The translations under genes were made by a program, and so were the position numbers. A stretch of DNA of 64,000 bases, taken from Orientallactaga sibirica. Taxonomy: Eukaryota > Chordata > Mammalia > Rodentia > Dipodidae. The notes beneath the pieces were generated by a model. That model did not search any database. It saw only the letters and a list, made by a program, of their open reading frames with translations, and was not told where the DNA came from. The DNA is taken from NCBI GenBank assembly GCA_036365145.1, contig JAEOAD010000024.1:12395001-12459000 (forward strand), given 5' to 3'. Positions 34,531-47,679 of this stretch are shown piece by piece (the first letter of the stretch is position 1; the number at the start of each line of letters is the position of its first letter).

Positions 34531-36409
34531 TTTTTTTTTTTTAAATTTAAGGTTCATGTTACAACTAATTCTTAGCAAAACCAAAAAACAAAAACAGGCT
34601 ATTGTACTGCATTTTATAATATTCGTGTCTTTCTACTTACTTTTCCTGATAAGACAGTCAACAAGGATACATGTCTGACATAAATCAGACCCTAAATTAA
34701 CACTGAATGGGACAGTAATAGCATTGTGATTGAACTTGGACATTTAATAATCTTAAATGCTATTATAGTAGGTAGACTAAACAGAGACAAAAACGAAACA
34801 TATACAAACATAACTTTGAAAAGGTACCATTAATTCTACATGTAATGTAGAATTAAGCTATGATATCGAATAACTACAAGTTCTGCCTTAAAAATAATAT
34901 GGAGAGAGGAGGCTTTAACTGGAGACACTGCATATAACAGGGGAGAACTCAATACATTTGAAGGACTACTGAAATAATATTATATTGTAGTATAGATTAC
35001 ATGCAGATGGCAGACTTGTTGAAAGCTACTGTTTATATGAAACCAAATCATTCTTCCCCTCGTTTCTATTATGCATAGTGAAGACATTGTATTCAAGCCC
35101 TTGTCATCAGTCTCTCAAGGGTAGGCAGGGGAGGAGGCTCTCAAGGTCAAAATGTCCAATAGAATTTTGGTTTCTGGTAGCAGGAAACACTTAGGAAGAT
35201 TATGAGTAAAGCAGACAATTCCTACTTTGTGAATCAAATATGAACACTAATTTTCTTTTTATCCCAAGGATAAGTGGTTACAATATGCTTTGTAGATTTC
35301 AATTGCATTGTGATAAAGAATAATAAAGATGGCTAGACACCTTTAAAGTGAAGATGGCTATTTTCTGACATTACCAATGCCTATAGTTGGTATAAAGTGA
35401 AATTTCAAACATCCTAATTTGTTTTTATTTCAAAAGTTAGAGCATTATATTAATAAGCCATGTGTCCCTAGAATGACATAGGAGGGCCACACAATGATTT
35501 AATGTTAGAATCATGTGCATCATAGTGGTTTAAATTTCATTAAAGAAAATAAAAAACATAACCACCAAACACTCCTGAAGATACTAATTAGGTATGTCAA
35601 TTAAAGTAGTTGTTTGCTCAAAAAAAAGAAAATGTCTACTATAACATTAAAAAGTAAAATACCATACCTGTAAAAATAACTCTGCAAGAAGCTGAGAGAA
35701 TAAAGTGAAATATATGAGACAGCATGGTCTACATAGTTAATTCAAGGCTAGAGTGTGTGACATATCAAGTCCCTGTCACAGAAAAAAGTTAAATGAATAG
35801 ATCAAAACAAGTAAGCCAAATGATTCGTCCAAATACAAAGTATGAATATGGACAGTACCATCTTTTCTACAAAGTTCCAACAGAATTTTTAAATTATATT
35901 CAACTTTAAATAATCCTGTTTTACTCTAATTATCATTATGTACTAACAAAAGTGATAAAGATAGTGAGTTTTAAATAGTTTCATGCAGGGAGAAATCTCC
36001 CCATTGAACATGAATTTGACTTCTGTTGGGATGTTTAACTTGAATAATACATAGCTATCTAATTATAAAAAATGGTAGATTTCATAGAAAAAAAAATGTT
36101 GTTGTTGTTGTTGCTGTTGTTCTGTGACCAAAAAATCTGCTAGAATTAGCATCAATGTTTCCTTCAGAATTAAATAATTCTATTTTTTTTTTTTTTTACT
36201 TCTTTCTGGGTCTAGCACACACATTTCCTCTGATCATTACAGCACTATTGTATTGTCTACAGATGCTTCCATTAGGTGGACAAAGGCAAAAACCCAAGAT
36301 CATAGGAGAAAACACAGCTAGATAAATATTCATCAAGTACCATTATTACTGGAAAGCAAGGTAAATAACTTTTTTATTGCTTCAACTGCACCAAACATGA
36401 ATTTTTCAA
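34531..36409. other. Repeat-poor intron block
   Basis: About 1.9 kb without recognisable SINE, LINE or LTR, except a TTG microsatellite (36100-36121) and a T run (36183-36197). No exon seen. A candidate for conserved non-coding sequence. Confidence 0.5.
34830..34856. repeat. Perfect 12-bp inverted repeat, 3-nt spacer
   Basis: ttaattctacat (34830-34841) and atgtagaattaa (34845-34856) are perfect inverse complements around gta. No poly-T follows, so it is not a terminator-type structure. Confidence 0.85.
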
Positions 36410-36427
36410 GACAAATTATACTTAGGT

Positions 36428-36659
36428 GGGCTGGAGAGATGACTTAGCAGTTAAGATGCTTGCCTACAAAGCCTAAGGATCCAGGTTGGATTCTACAGGT
36501 CCCACATAAGCCAAATGCACAAGGTGGTGCATGCATCTAGAGTTCGTTCTCAGTGGCTAGAAGACCTGGTGTACCCATTCTCTCTCTCTCTCTCTCTCTA
36601 CCCTCTCTATCTTTCCCTGTCACTAATAAATATACAAATCAACAAAAATATTATAAAAG
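36428..36659 (+). repeat. tRNA-like SINE with 18-bp target-site duplication
   Basis: Starts gggctggagagatgacttag. Perfect 18-bp direct repeats gacaaattatacttaggt lie at 36410-36427 and 36660-36677, setting both ends exactly. Confidence 0.96.
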
Positions 36660-37612
36660 GACAAATTATACTTAGGTACTTCTTTTAGCTGAAATGGTCT
36701 GATCAGGAATGGTTTTGCATCTTTTTTGAAAATTTTACTATATGGGCTTCATGAAGAAAGCTGCCTTTGGCAAAGAAACAGTTGGTGTATATTATGCATC
36801 TTAGTATAAATAGCTTTGAACCATCTCAAAAGGAAATCTAACTGTATTAAAGGCTCCAATAAATACTTATGGAAAATATGTTGTCTTTTAATGCCTGTGA
36901 ATGAAAATTATTTTGATGGGTGTATTCACACATTTATTTTAAATTCAATTAATTCACAAAAGTATGGTCATTAAAAACAGAAGAAATCTTAATTTTGTTC
37001 TTATTATTGGTTTAGGGTTTCAACTTAGGGACTCCATATTGAGTATGTTTTATCACTCATTTACACTCTGAAACCTAAGGGTTGACATTTTTAAGTCCAT
37101 TGTATGAATTAAAATTTGCAAATCATTTTATTAATATTAGTATGTTTTCAATTGAGAGGTAAACAAGATGACTTTGAATAATATTTCAAGTTCATGTGTA
37201 CCTCAAAGATAAGCTGTGTCTTCATAACAAAAATCTTGGAAACAAAAAGGAAGAAAGGAACAGAATGGAAATTTAAAGTATGATTAGATATAAAAAATAG
37301 AAAACTAGAAATAGGATACAGAACTTAATTTTTAAATATAAGACCATATAAAGAGAATTAGGTAAAAAACAAAATGTTTCAGTTGACAAGCCAAGAAGCA
37401 AGAAAAATGTTTTTAACCTTCACAAAACAATATACAATTTAGTTGTATAAATACCTGATCAAAAAATTCTAACACAAAATGTACATTGAAAGCATATATT
37501 CATTATTTTAGCATATAATGAACATGCATTATGTGTCCAGTATTATTGTAAACAGTAGCACTATCTGGGGGAAAACATACACATTTATATGTTTCTGTAG
37601 TTTATATCCTAG

Positions 37613-37795
37613 TTGAGGCTGGAGCAATGGCATAGCAGCTAAGGCACTCATCCACCAAGCCTAAAAACCCAGGTTTGATTCCCTAGTTAGTACACACATA
37701 AAGCCAGATACATGGTGGTACATGTGTCTGGAGTTTATATACAGTGGCTACAGGCCCTAATATGCCCATTCTCTCTCTCTTAAATAAATAAATGT
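37613..37795 (+). repeat. tRNA-like SINE
   Basis: Begins gaggctggagcaatggcata; AAAT tail. Confidence 0.85.
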
Positions 37796-38199
37796 ATTCT
37801 AATTGCAAAGTGATTAGAAATATAGTGAGAAAATAAAGTGATATGGTATATTAACTGAGGAACTGACCAAGGAAGACTGGGTATTTTGTATATATGGGTA
37901 CATATATGGATGTAACAGCATGTGTGAGAGATGCATTTTCAAATACTGAAATAAAAGTCAACTTTGCAAAAACAAGGTACCAGTTTCACAAAAACTAGAC
38001 GGAGAAGCTGAGGTTCAGATTGGATAAATGCTTGAGATGGCATGGCTCTTTAGGAAAACAAATAAAAACAAAATCTTTGCCTTTAGGAATATGCTGGCCT
38101 GACAGTTATCCCTAAATGTTGCTTGGTTACAAATGAATGCACCTAGTGCAGAAAACTGCCCGAACTATGTGAAGAGGCACAGACATTCATGAATGGAAG

Positions 38200-38375
38200 G
38201 TATAGATGACAACTGGAAGCTTAATTTAGTGGAGGTGCTTACACATATTAGGGAAGCATCAGAAGTCAGGATGAGGTAGGCTTGGGCCAGGGTATGAGAG
38301 CTCTTGGTGTCAGTATGATGAGTTGGGTTATCATCTTAGGCAGAGGAGAGATATGATTAAAGTGATGGATCAGAT
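38200..38375 (+). repeat. Possible old mammalian repeat
   Basis: The words 'gttatcatcttaggcagagg' and 'agagatatgattaaagtgat' recall the right end of an ancient mammalian repeat also suspected at 47680-48150. Weak, from memory of consensus shape only. Confidence 0.25.
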
Positions 38376-38771
38376 AACCGGACCAAAAAGAAGCTCATCT
38401 TCAAGACAACCTCCCCGAATTCTGTCATCTGACACATTGACATTGATATGGCCAGGGCACAAATCCTGGCTCTCCTATTTTATGCCACTAGAAAATTGAT
38501 AAAATGGGGGGGGGGAATCTTGTGTTATCTGTCATTAGTGTTTTCTAAGTAGATGATTGAAGTACAAATTAGTTTCCAAAGCTAGGAATGATAAAATTCA
38601 GTTGTATAAGAGTCACTCTGTTCTGTCTGTACACAGTAGGATACATAAAACACTAAACAGAAAAGTTATGATGGTCTGTAGATTCAGGCTGAGTGGAATT
38701 TTTAGACCTTCCAGATTAAAAACAATGGGATAAAGTAAATTGAGTATATTGTCTCAAAACTGTGGATTTAA

Positions 38772-38940
38772 AAGCTGGGTGTGGTGTCACACACCTTTAA
38801 TCCCAGCACCGAGGAGGCAGAGGTAGGAGGATTGCTGTGAGTTTGAGACCACCCTGAGACTACATAGTGAATTCCAGGTCAGCCTGGACCAGAGTGAGAC
38901 CCTACCTTGATAAAACAAAAATAAAATAAAATGAAAGAAA
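38772..38940 (+). repeat. B1-like SINE
   Basis: agctgggtgtggtgtcacac to 'gaccctaccttgataaaac' with AAAAT tail. Confidence 0.94.
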
Positions 38941-41900
38941 ATTTTAAAATAAGGATTTAATACTAAAGTACAGGAAATTTTATAAGATTGACTTTAATAT
39001 TTTTATAGTAAAATTCAGTCTGGGACTGTGTTTTAAGTGTGATTTTTTTTAATTGAGTATGTGATACTGTTTTGTAGTATTAAATAAGTGTTACTATGCA
39101 AGACATCATATGTATTAGCAGTGCCTAAAAGGTAGTTACTACCCTGACATTGAGAAATATACATCAGATTTCACTGTTATAATCCATTTTCCTCTGTTTT
39201 TATTTCCATCCTTCACTTCTCACAATTTTTTACTCACTAGATTCTCAAATCTGACTTCCCTTATATATTTATGTATTTCAAGTATGTGGTAGTTTCTGGG
39301 TAATCCTACAATAATTTTATTTCCAGGTATATATGTAAATAAGTGTAATACACACTATGAGAATCATACTCTAAAATGCTTGCATTCAAGTAAATATTTT
39401 CTTCACCCTAATAAAATAGTAGAGCATGACACACATTCATTCTATGAAGGAAGTTTATTTTTTCTTATTAAAATCATAAAATGGCATTATTTAAATTGAT
39501 TACATATAAAAAAGGTGCAGTACATTTTAATTTGGATATCAGTTTAATGTATATAATTACTCTAAGTTTACTAAAAGTTTTTAGGTTAACTTCTATCTTT
39601 ACATGAGAGTGTTAAGAGCTAAGGCAAGTTAACTTGTGAAATAAATTCTCAAGTAGCTTACTGAGCCTTGACTGCTTTTTAAAAATTCAGGCCCACCACA
39701 AGTGGCAAATGCCATTTCTTCCATAGTTACAAAATGCAAGCTCCAAGTATTTTATCCTAATGAATAAATGAGTTTGTCCTTTATGTATAAAATATAGTTT
39801 GTATTTGTTGCACAAGTTTTTAATAATAGATGAATTTTAGGTTTGCTCTAACATACTCAATAAAGTGTGATTAATTTGGTTTTTCAAAAATGCAAACTAG
39901 ACATTACTATATTACTTTGCAAAATGCACAGCTTGCAACATTATTGTCTCAGTGGGATCTTAAATTGAATTGTAAAATGTGTCTTATTTCCAGTTTGATT
40001 TATGTAAGAGATAGCAGTGGATAAGGCCCCTTTGTGAAGTTTCATTGCTTTGTTTAAACAAACAACAGAAACCTGAAATTCATGTCATAGTTTGTTAAAA
40101 TCCAAAGCAAACTTGTGGGCTTTAGAAGGTATAATTGAAATGAAAAGTTTTGATAGATGCAGGGTACCATCAAGGAAACAACATTTTGAAGCTCTAATTA
40201 TAATGGGTGATACAATATCTTTGTGACATTTTCTGTGAATTTTTATTATGATGTTTCACATAATTACTAAACCATGTTTTTCTCAAAAAAAAAAAATCTT
40301 TCCTGTGCCCTGAGAATTAATCCATGGTACCATTTAACTTAGCTTTTTGAAGTAAATATCACCAGATAAAAGCCAGCTGGATCTGAATAATAGGATCCTT
40401 GAATGAATGTTTTAGTGTTTGAAAAAGAGAGTACAAATCTTCTGAAAAGATTAATTTCCATAAAAAAGATAGCTCCCAGATCTACAAAAGAATAAATTCA
40501 AAAACATAATAAACTCTCAGAAAGAAAGGTAGATTAAAGTAAAAGCTGTAGCACCTTGTTCTCCCAGCTGTTGTGAAGCAAGGATTCTGTATCAATTACA
40601 TTTGGTTGGTCCTGTAGGGCTCTTCAAAGCCTAGTGCGAAAGCCTCAATGTGGAATACTGTGACACCATAAGTAATAACTTCAGTGGTTAATTTCAATTC
40701 AACACCATATTCATTCTGATCTTGCTCTCAATATTTACAGTTTAAGAGATGCTACAAAGGGTTTCAAAAGAGCATATGAACTTACTGAGAACACATTTTT
40801 TCTCCTTCATTTATTAAAAATGTGGATATGAATTTTTCTTTGTCATGAAAATATTGAGGCTTTATCACACTACATAGTTGCTGACATCATCATGCACAAG
40901 ACATGAGTTAGCCAATGGACTCTATTTTCAATATCCTGTTTCAAATCATGTCTTCTCAAAACGGATGGGAGTTCTGTTCACACACTACTCTGTTAGGTTT
41001 TGGAATTACTAATAAAAATCTTAGCATGCATGAGCTCCTCTTAGAGGTAAAAAGTACTTTTCCACCTTGAATAATTTGTGTTATTATTATACTGAATAAA
41101 GATAACCATAAGTAAAGACAAAAATAAATTAAGCGTTTAACTCCTAGAAAAGTGCAAATCTACTTATAAGAATGAGCATTAAAGAAAACATATTTATATT
41201 AGACACTTTCACATGCAATGAATAATATAGGAAAATGGAGATAAAATGTATTAGTGAATGAATTCAAGTATTGAAAGTGATTTCTTCCCTAAAAGACTAC
41301 CTCAAATAGTGAACTAAAAAAAGAGGAAGCATACTAACTAATCAAAACATTAGGAAAATTTTCTTTAACAAAGTGAAGTAAGTCATTTTGTCACTCACAT
41401 TTGACAATAATTTTACTATGTAGAGACATATAAGCTGCTATTTTACCTACCTACCTTCTTTCTGTTATTCTTCCTAAAGTACATTGCCAAAAACAATACA
41501 AAATGAAATGTGCCCTAGTTATTACAAATGTGTTCCATTAAACTTGACAAGTTTTAATATAGTGAGAAGTTTAGATATTAAGTCAATGTCCATTGCAGTG
41601 AAGACATAAGTGACATATACCATCATTCCTTCAAACATCACAACTTGTGAAATTTCATAAAGAGCTTATTAAGAAAAATAATAGAAAAAGAAGGTTGTAC
41701 TCTTCATTCATATTTACTACTAAATGGTTCTGAAGATTTTAATAGTAACTTGAGAATTTCTTTATCATACTTCTTCAAGAAAGCTTATTTTAGTTAAAAT
41801 ATAAAAATGGTAGTTACAAGGTTTCTACAAACATAACCATCATTTTGTTAAGGAAATGGTGCAGCAAGCAGTAAATAGCAGCCTCCAGGGAAGTGTAAGT

Positions 41901-42807
41901 ATTGATTTTTTTTTACTGTGTGGGTTGGTTGTTATTTGCAATTGTCAAATCTAATTTTGGACCATGCTTTAAGTATCCTTAAAAATGCTCAAAGAAAGCA
42001 GAAATATTAATTGGAACATATTGACAATTATTATATTGTGCCTTTAAATATTATTTGATTATTTCTTTTCAACTTTTGATAGTCTGAATTTTTAAGAGAA
42101 GAAAGTTTAATTTTGATATAACAATAAGTAAATTATGAGATCATTTTCATTAGGTCAGATCACATACTCATTTTATTTGCTTTAAATCAAGAGATGGCTC
42201 TAGGAATGAAGTTAATCATTAGTATAAACATTGCTACAGATCTCCCTCATTTAGCTGGAAATTTAGCTTTTAATTCATTGATATTGAAGTTTTGATTCAT
42301 CTTCACAATCCTGAAATGACTACATAACTAATTGCAAGTTTAGAATTTCATCATATTGAAATAAATCCCCCTTAATGATAAATTCTCAAAAGCTGAAAAA
42401 AGAACAAAATTTGCCAACATAATATAACTAATATCTATTATACTACCATCATCATCTTCTCCATCATTGATTTCCTTTATACATTTTGGTAAATGGCAGT
42501 CTCATATTTATGCTAAAGGTATAATTACAAATATGGATCATTTTCTAAAACCAAGCCAGAGAGCAACTCTGTTAAATATGTAAATTCTCAACTATACCTT
42601 CAGGGTTGTAAATATAGTCAGTGTTAAACTACTACAATTAACTAAAAGAAGTGTTTATGAAGTGCATAAATTTTTTGAAATGTTCTCTATGGAAATTAAT
42701 ATAAAGAAAATATTATGAGTGTACCTCTGATTCCAAAGCATAAAGTACATCTGCATTCATCAGCCACACTCTGTGCTACAAATGTCTTGTATCCAAAATG
42801 GAATAAA
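38941..42807. other. Longest repeat-free block in the window (3.9 kb)
   Basis: No SINE, LINE, LTR or microsatellite of note over 3.9 kb, against an average of about one element per 800 bp elsewhere. No open frame with coding character. It includes a forkhead-type palindrome at 40051-40060. Candidate regulatory DNA; the function is inferred only from the lack of insertions. Confidence 0.5.
40051..40060. promoter_or_regulatory. Palindromic forkhead-like site TGTTTAAACA
   Basis: A perfect 10-bp palindrome built from two overlapping TGTTTA half sites, within ctttgtttaaacaaacaac. FOX proteins bind related words. A short motif like this can occur by chance in AT-rich DNA. Confidence 0.3.
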
Positions 42808-42960
42808 ATATGGGTGTGGTGGCTGAAATTTTTAATCCTAGCACTTGGCAGGCTCAGGTAGAAGGATAACAGTGAGTTTAAAAGCTACAGTGTGAATTCC
42901 AGGTCTAGCTAATCTAAAGTGAGGCTTTGCCTCAAAAACAAAAACAAAAACAAAACAATC
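42808..42960 (+). repeat. B1-like SINE, diverged
   Basis: tgggtgtggtggctgaaatt to 'gaggctttgcctcaaaaac'. Confidence 0.85.
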
Positions 42961-43080
42961 TGAAAAACAGCTAAAAATGAAAGAGAGAAACAGCTCCTGT
43001 AATATATACATGCAACCTTTAAAATCACCAAATACCAAGTCTCTATATGATAGAGTCAAATGAAAACTACTTATAGTTGT

Positions 43081-43083
<3 letters not shown>

Positions 43084-43122
<39 letters not shown>
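43084..43122. repeat. A39 homopolymer
   Basis: 39 consecutive A residues, with no SINE body on its left. Confidence 0.95.
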
Positions 43123-43123
<1 letters not shown>

Positions 43124-43898
43124 ATAGTTGCATAGTGTTTTAAAAGTATTTTGACAAATGAAATGTCTTAATAAAGTACATGTAATCTTCCTTTGGTAAG
43201 AAAGACAGGAAATTTTCTGTATGTTCTATTTGTCCAATACTCTTGAATTAAATTTCTCAGCTTCATAGAGTTAAAGTATTGATGAATATATGTGGACATA
43301 GTTATAGATAATATGGATGGAAGAGATGACAAAGATATAAAGATGATGTTGACATTAATAAAATTATAAACATTATATATATGATGTAGATACTGATATA
43401 CAATCTTCACTGTATATAATACTGGTTTAAATCTGAGAGCCACTATTTAGTGTGGAGTTTGAGGGACAGTTCTGGAGTATGTTTTTCTATTGACTTTGGA
43501 ATTCACAATGGCCTAGAAAGCCCTTTTCAGGAACTGCCCTTTCTAAATATTATTTGGGTGAATGAGCAGCATTAAAAACTCAGTTCATATACCTGTCATT
43601 AACTATGTTTTAGCTGAAGAATAGCGAAAAAATTAAACATTATCAAGTAATAATTTAAATATCAACAAAGATATTTAAAAAAAATAACCTATAATTCTTA
43701 TTTACTGTCTGTTTTCCTAAGACTATCATATTGGTTTAATATGTCTGAGAATTTCAAGTTTCTCATTTGAGAATATTTCATTCTTTTATTATTTCTACCA
43801 TTGACTATAAGCTATTTGAGAAAAAAAGAAAGGCTCTGAGTAATGAGTAGTAAAATAAATGTGAATTTCTAATATTGAGTATAAAAATAAAAAGTCTT

Positions 43899-44155
43899 GG
43901 GCTGGAGAGATGTCTTAGGGGTTAAGGTGCCTGCCTCCTAAGCCTAAGAACACTGGTTCCAATCTCGAGTGGTTCCAATCTCCAGGTCCCACGTTTAGCC
44001 AGATGCAAAGTGATGCAAGGGCGCAATGCCGCACTTGACCACAAGGGAGCACACGCATCTGGATTTTATTCTCAGCAGCTGAGACACTGCTGGCATGCCC
44101 ATCTCTGTCTTCCTCTCCCTCTCTCTCATCTCTCTCCAAAAAAAGTAAAAAAAAT
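43899..44155 (+). repeat. tRNA-like SINE, long subfamily, with 16-bp target-site duplication
   Basis: Begins gggctggagagatgtcttag, with the block 'gcgcaatgccgcacttgac'. The direct repeat aaaaataaaaagtctt is found at 43883-43898 and 44156-44171. Confidence 0.94.
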
Positions 44156-44204
44156 AAAAATAAAAAGTCTTGTTTATATTGCATAAATTTAGATACCAGC
44201 AATT

Positions 44205-44205
44205 T

Positions 44206-44249
<44 letters not shown>

Positions 44250-44416
44250 TTTCTTTTTTTTTTTTTTTTTTTTTTTTTTTTGAGGTAGGGTCTCACTCTA
44301 GCTAAGGCTGACTTGGAATTCAATATGCAGTCTCATGGTGGCCTCAAACTCACTGCGATCCTAGTACCTCTGCCTCCCGAGTGCTAGGATTAAAGGCGTG
44401 TGCCACCACGCATGGC
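44205..44416 (-). repeat. B1-like SINE with (TTTC)n and T-run tail
   Basis: Reverse-strand B1 (tgaggtagggtctcactcta...tgtgccaccacgcatggc) preceded by a TTTC array at about 44205-44250 and a 30-base T run. Confidence 0.94.
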
Positions 44417-44647
44417 AATTTTTTTATTTTATCAATAGTTACCATATGAGAAATTAAAAAGTATTCAGAATGTAAAGATATCATCAATAAAAATAACCTC
44501 AAACTTAATGAGTATTAGCATAAAGTATTTTTTGAGAAATAAACATGGTTCCAAATATATAAACAAAGTATTTTGTTAATACTTAGCAAACTAATGTTTA
44601 GATTGCAAGAAAACAATTAGGTTCTCATATGACCTCTGCATTTAACC

Positions 44648-44873
44648 TGATTTTATATATATACATACTTGAGAGACAGGGAGAGACACAGAAATAGGCA
44701 GGTAGAGTGAAAGAGAGGGAGGAATGGTTGTGCCAGGGCCTCCAGCACTGCAAACAAACTCCAGACGTGTGTGCCCCCTTGTGCATCTGGCTTATGTGGG
44801 TCCTGGGAGTCGAACCTGTGTCGTTTGGCTGTGTAGGCATGGGCCTTAACCGCCAAGCCATTTCTCCGGCCCT
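44648..44873 (-). repeat. tRNA-like SINE
   Basis: Reverse-strand copy ending gccaagccatttctccggcc, close to the consensus. Confidence 0.92.
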
Positions 44874-45865
44874 AACTTGTTTTAATATCACAGGTTATAT
44901 AGACGATAAGAAGTTTCACGATATGATCATGAGAGAATGAGAATTTAAAGAATAAATTGTATTTCAGTATTACTATGAAAAGAGTGTTACTTTTCTGAAG
45001 TCCCTAAAACCCTTTCTCCAAATATTAGACTTGAAAATAGAGGGTTAAAAAAATAAAATGACCTCAAAATTAAGGGAAACTACAAATAGAAATTGGCAAA
45101 TGCCTTTAGTAAAAAAAAGTTACAATCTCAATTTTAACAAGGGAATGACTGTATCTTTCCATTCTAGTGTCACTTCGACTAATTCATGATGATCTAGAAC
45201 AGTCAGTCACTGAACTGCCCTCAGAGATGAAGGACAATCATTATAATTAACATTGATATGATGCTTTGCAGTTTAGGGAAACATTACAGTTTAATAGCAC
45301 CTGCAATTACCAGGGGATTGCCTTACAGGTAAGAGTTTTAAGAAGAAAAATGAAATAAATAAAGAAAAGCACATCATCTTATTATTACAGAAATTTTTTA
45401 ATGTTTAAAATATAATTCAACTGATTAAAATCCACAAGTTGATCTGGGATACTAAAGAGGGCTTTATGATATTTTTTGTGTTATTATTTTTTTTTATTTT
45501 TATTATTTTCAAGTAAGTATTGGTATAATAGGATAGGAATACCCTTAATTTGAAGGTGAAATAAACTTTCAAACTATGGTGTGTTTTATAATCTAAGAAT
45601 GATGATACACACTGAAATTGTACTTTTTTGATTGTCTAGATTCTAGAAAATTAATCAAAATATGAATTTTGAATTCTAAAGAATTATAATAATTTACAAA
45701 GCTTATAGACAATGAACCTAAAATGAATATCATATTTATGACTAAAACAAACAAAGCCACACTATTTCTGAATTACTTAGTGAATATGTTTTCATTGGTA
45801 AATGAAGACTACATGTACAAGGTAATCAATAATTTTCCCAGAAAGATTTTTATTTTTATCAAACT

Positions 45866-46055
45866 TCAGGGCTGGAGAGATGGCTGAGCTGTTAAGGTAT
45901 TTGCCTACAAAGCCAAAGGATCCTGGTTTGACTCTCCAGGACTCACGTAAGCCAGATGTACAAGGGTTTGCATGCATTTGGGGTTCATTTGCAATGGCTG
46001 GAGGCCCTGGCACATCCATTCTCTCTCTCTCTCTGCCTCTTTCTCTCTCTCAAAT

Positions 46056-46060
<5 letters not shown>
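45866..46060 (+). repeat. tRNA-like SINE
   Basis: Begins gggctggagagatggctgag; its tail has turned into a TG array. Confidence 0.92.

Positions 46061-46062
<2 letters not shown>

Positions 46063-46104
<42 letters not shown>
46063..46104. repeat. (TG)n microsatellite
   Basis: About 20 TG units in the tail of the preceding SINE. Confidence 0.96.
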
Positions 46105-46107
<3 letters not shown>

Positions 46108-46291
46108 TTATTGGTTCCCAAATGCAAGCAGGCAAATTTAATTTTTAGTCTGCAAAATGTCAAGTGAATGTTATCAATTTAAAATTTGAGAAAATGGTAA
46201 GTGGGGATAATTAGTATAAAAAAGGAAATATCAAGATTATTGGTGCTTTGCGGCAAAAATATTCCTCATCTTTAACAGAGGAGATTTAAAT

Positions 46292-46479
46292 ATACATATT
46301 TTTTATTTATTCATTTGCAAGTAGAAACAGACAGAGACAGAGAGAAAAAGAGCATGTCAAGGGTCTAGCAATCAGAAATGAATTCCAGATGTATGCACCA
46401 CTTTTGCATCCTACTTTATGAGGATACTGGGTAAACAAGCTCATGTCATTAAGTTTTGCTGAACTATCTGCCCATCCCT
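46292..46479 (-). repeat. tRNA-like SINE, diverged
   Basis: Reverse-strand copy; right end reads tgctgaactatctgcccatc. Confidence 0.75.
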
Positions 46480-46769
46480 AATCAATAAGATTTATAAAGG
46501 TCAAAAGTGATGACACATTCATAGTTTTCCAGTTTTTCAGCAAAGTAAAGTGTACTGAATGATTTAGTCACTATAAGGAATGAAGGAGTGATGTTAGTTT
46601 CACATTGAGTTTAAGTAAGGAATACATTGTTTGAAAATGTACATTTCTGAGTATTCCTAAGAAAAGACACACTCTAGACAATTTAATAATTCCATTATCA
46701 TACATCTTGTTGAACAATATAAATTTCAATGAACAACCTGGCATGAATATTTAAAAATGATCAAAGACA

Positions 46770-46893
46770 ACAGCCTTTAATCCCAGCATAGGCAGAGGTA
46801 GGAGGATGATGATTGCCACCCTGAGAAATAGTTAATCAGGTCAGCCTGAACCTTTTGAGACCCTACTTCGCAAAACCAAAAAAAAAAAAAAAA
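46770..46893 (+). repeat. B1-like SINE, partial
   Basis: Missing the first bases and part of the middle: cctttaatcccagcataggc to 'gaccctacttcgcaaaacc' with A tail. Confidence 0.88.
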
Positions 46894-47679
46894 ATGATCA
46901 AAGACAGTAATACAATGTGATGATTGATAAAATATATCTTTTCATGAACCTTTTGGTATATGAAATAAGATTAAAATATAAAATCATCTCTATGATTACA
47001 GATACCTGTAACAAAAGAAACTTTTAGAAATTCTTAGGATTCTACTTTTAAATGCATTCCTATTGTACTATTAAAATAAAATATATTAAAATACATATAC
47101 ATGAACAAATCTAGGACTATATTATTAGTTCTTCTTTTTTAAAGGAAGTTATTTAAGTCACCAAGTTTCATTCTCAAAATGCATTTATTTATAATTGCAT
47201 GCTCCAAGATTTAGAGACATATAATATAACTACCTACTAAGGAAACACCATTTTGCTTTTATAGGTATTTTATTACATCAATGGAAATTTCTCTGTATCT
47301 TTCTATGCTAAACTCATAAGCTAGAACATAAAAATTACTATCAACAATGTAGACCAGCCATAAAATTCAATTAAAAATCCCTACATTTTAAGCAGTTATA
47401 GTAGCATAATGTATAAACATGATCAGAAGTGATGTGTAGCTCTTAGAGCATGTCACATTTAAAAAATAAATGTTTAACTCCTTCCTTTTCACACCAGAGG
47501 GTAAAGAATGTTCAGAGCTATTCTTTTCTCTTCAGATCTGTCTGGAAACACTAACACTTTCATTAAAGGAGAACTGGCAGCACATTATTTTTCTTTTTTA
47601 GAACTATTTATCAATCAATATATTTTTTTTTAATTTTCCTTGCCATTATGTGCAACAAATATAGATTTCACCTCTGCTC

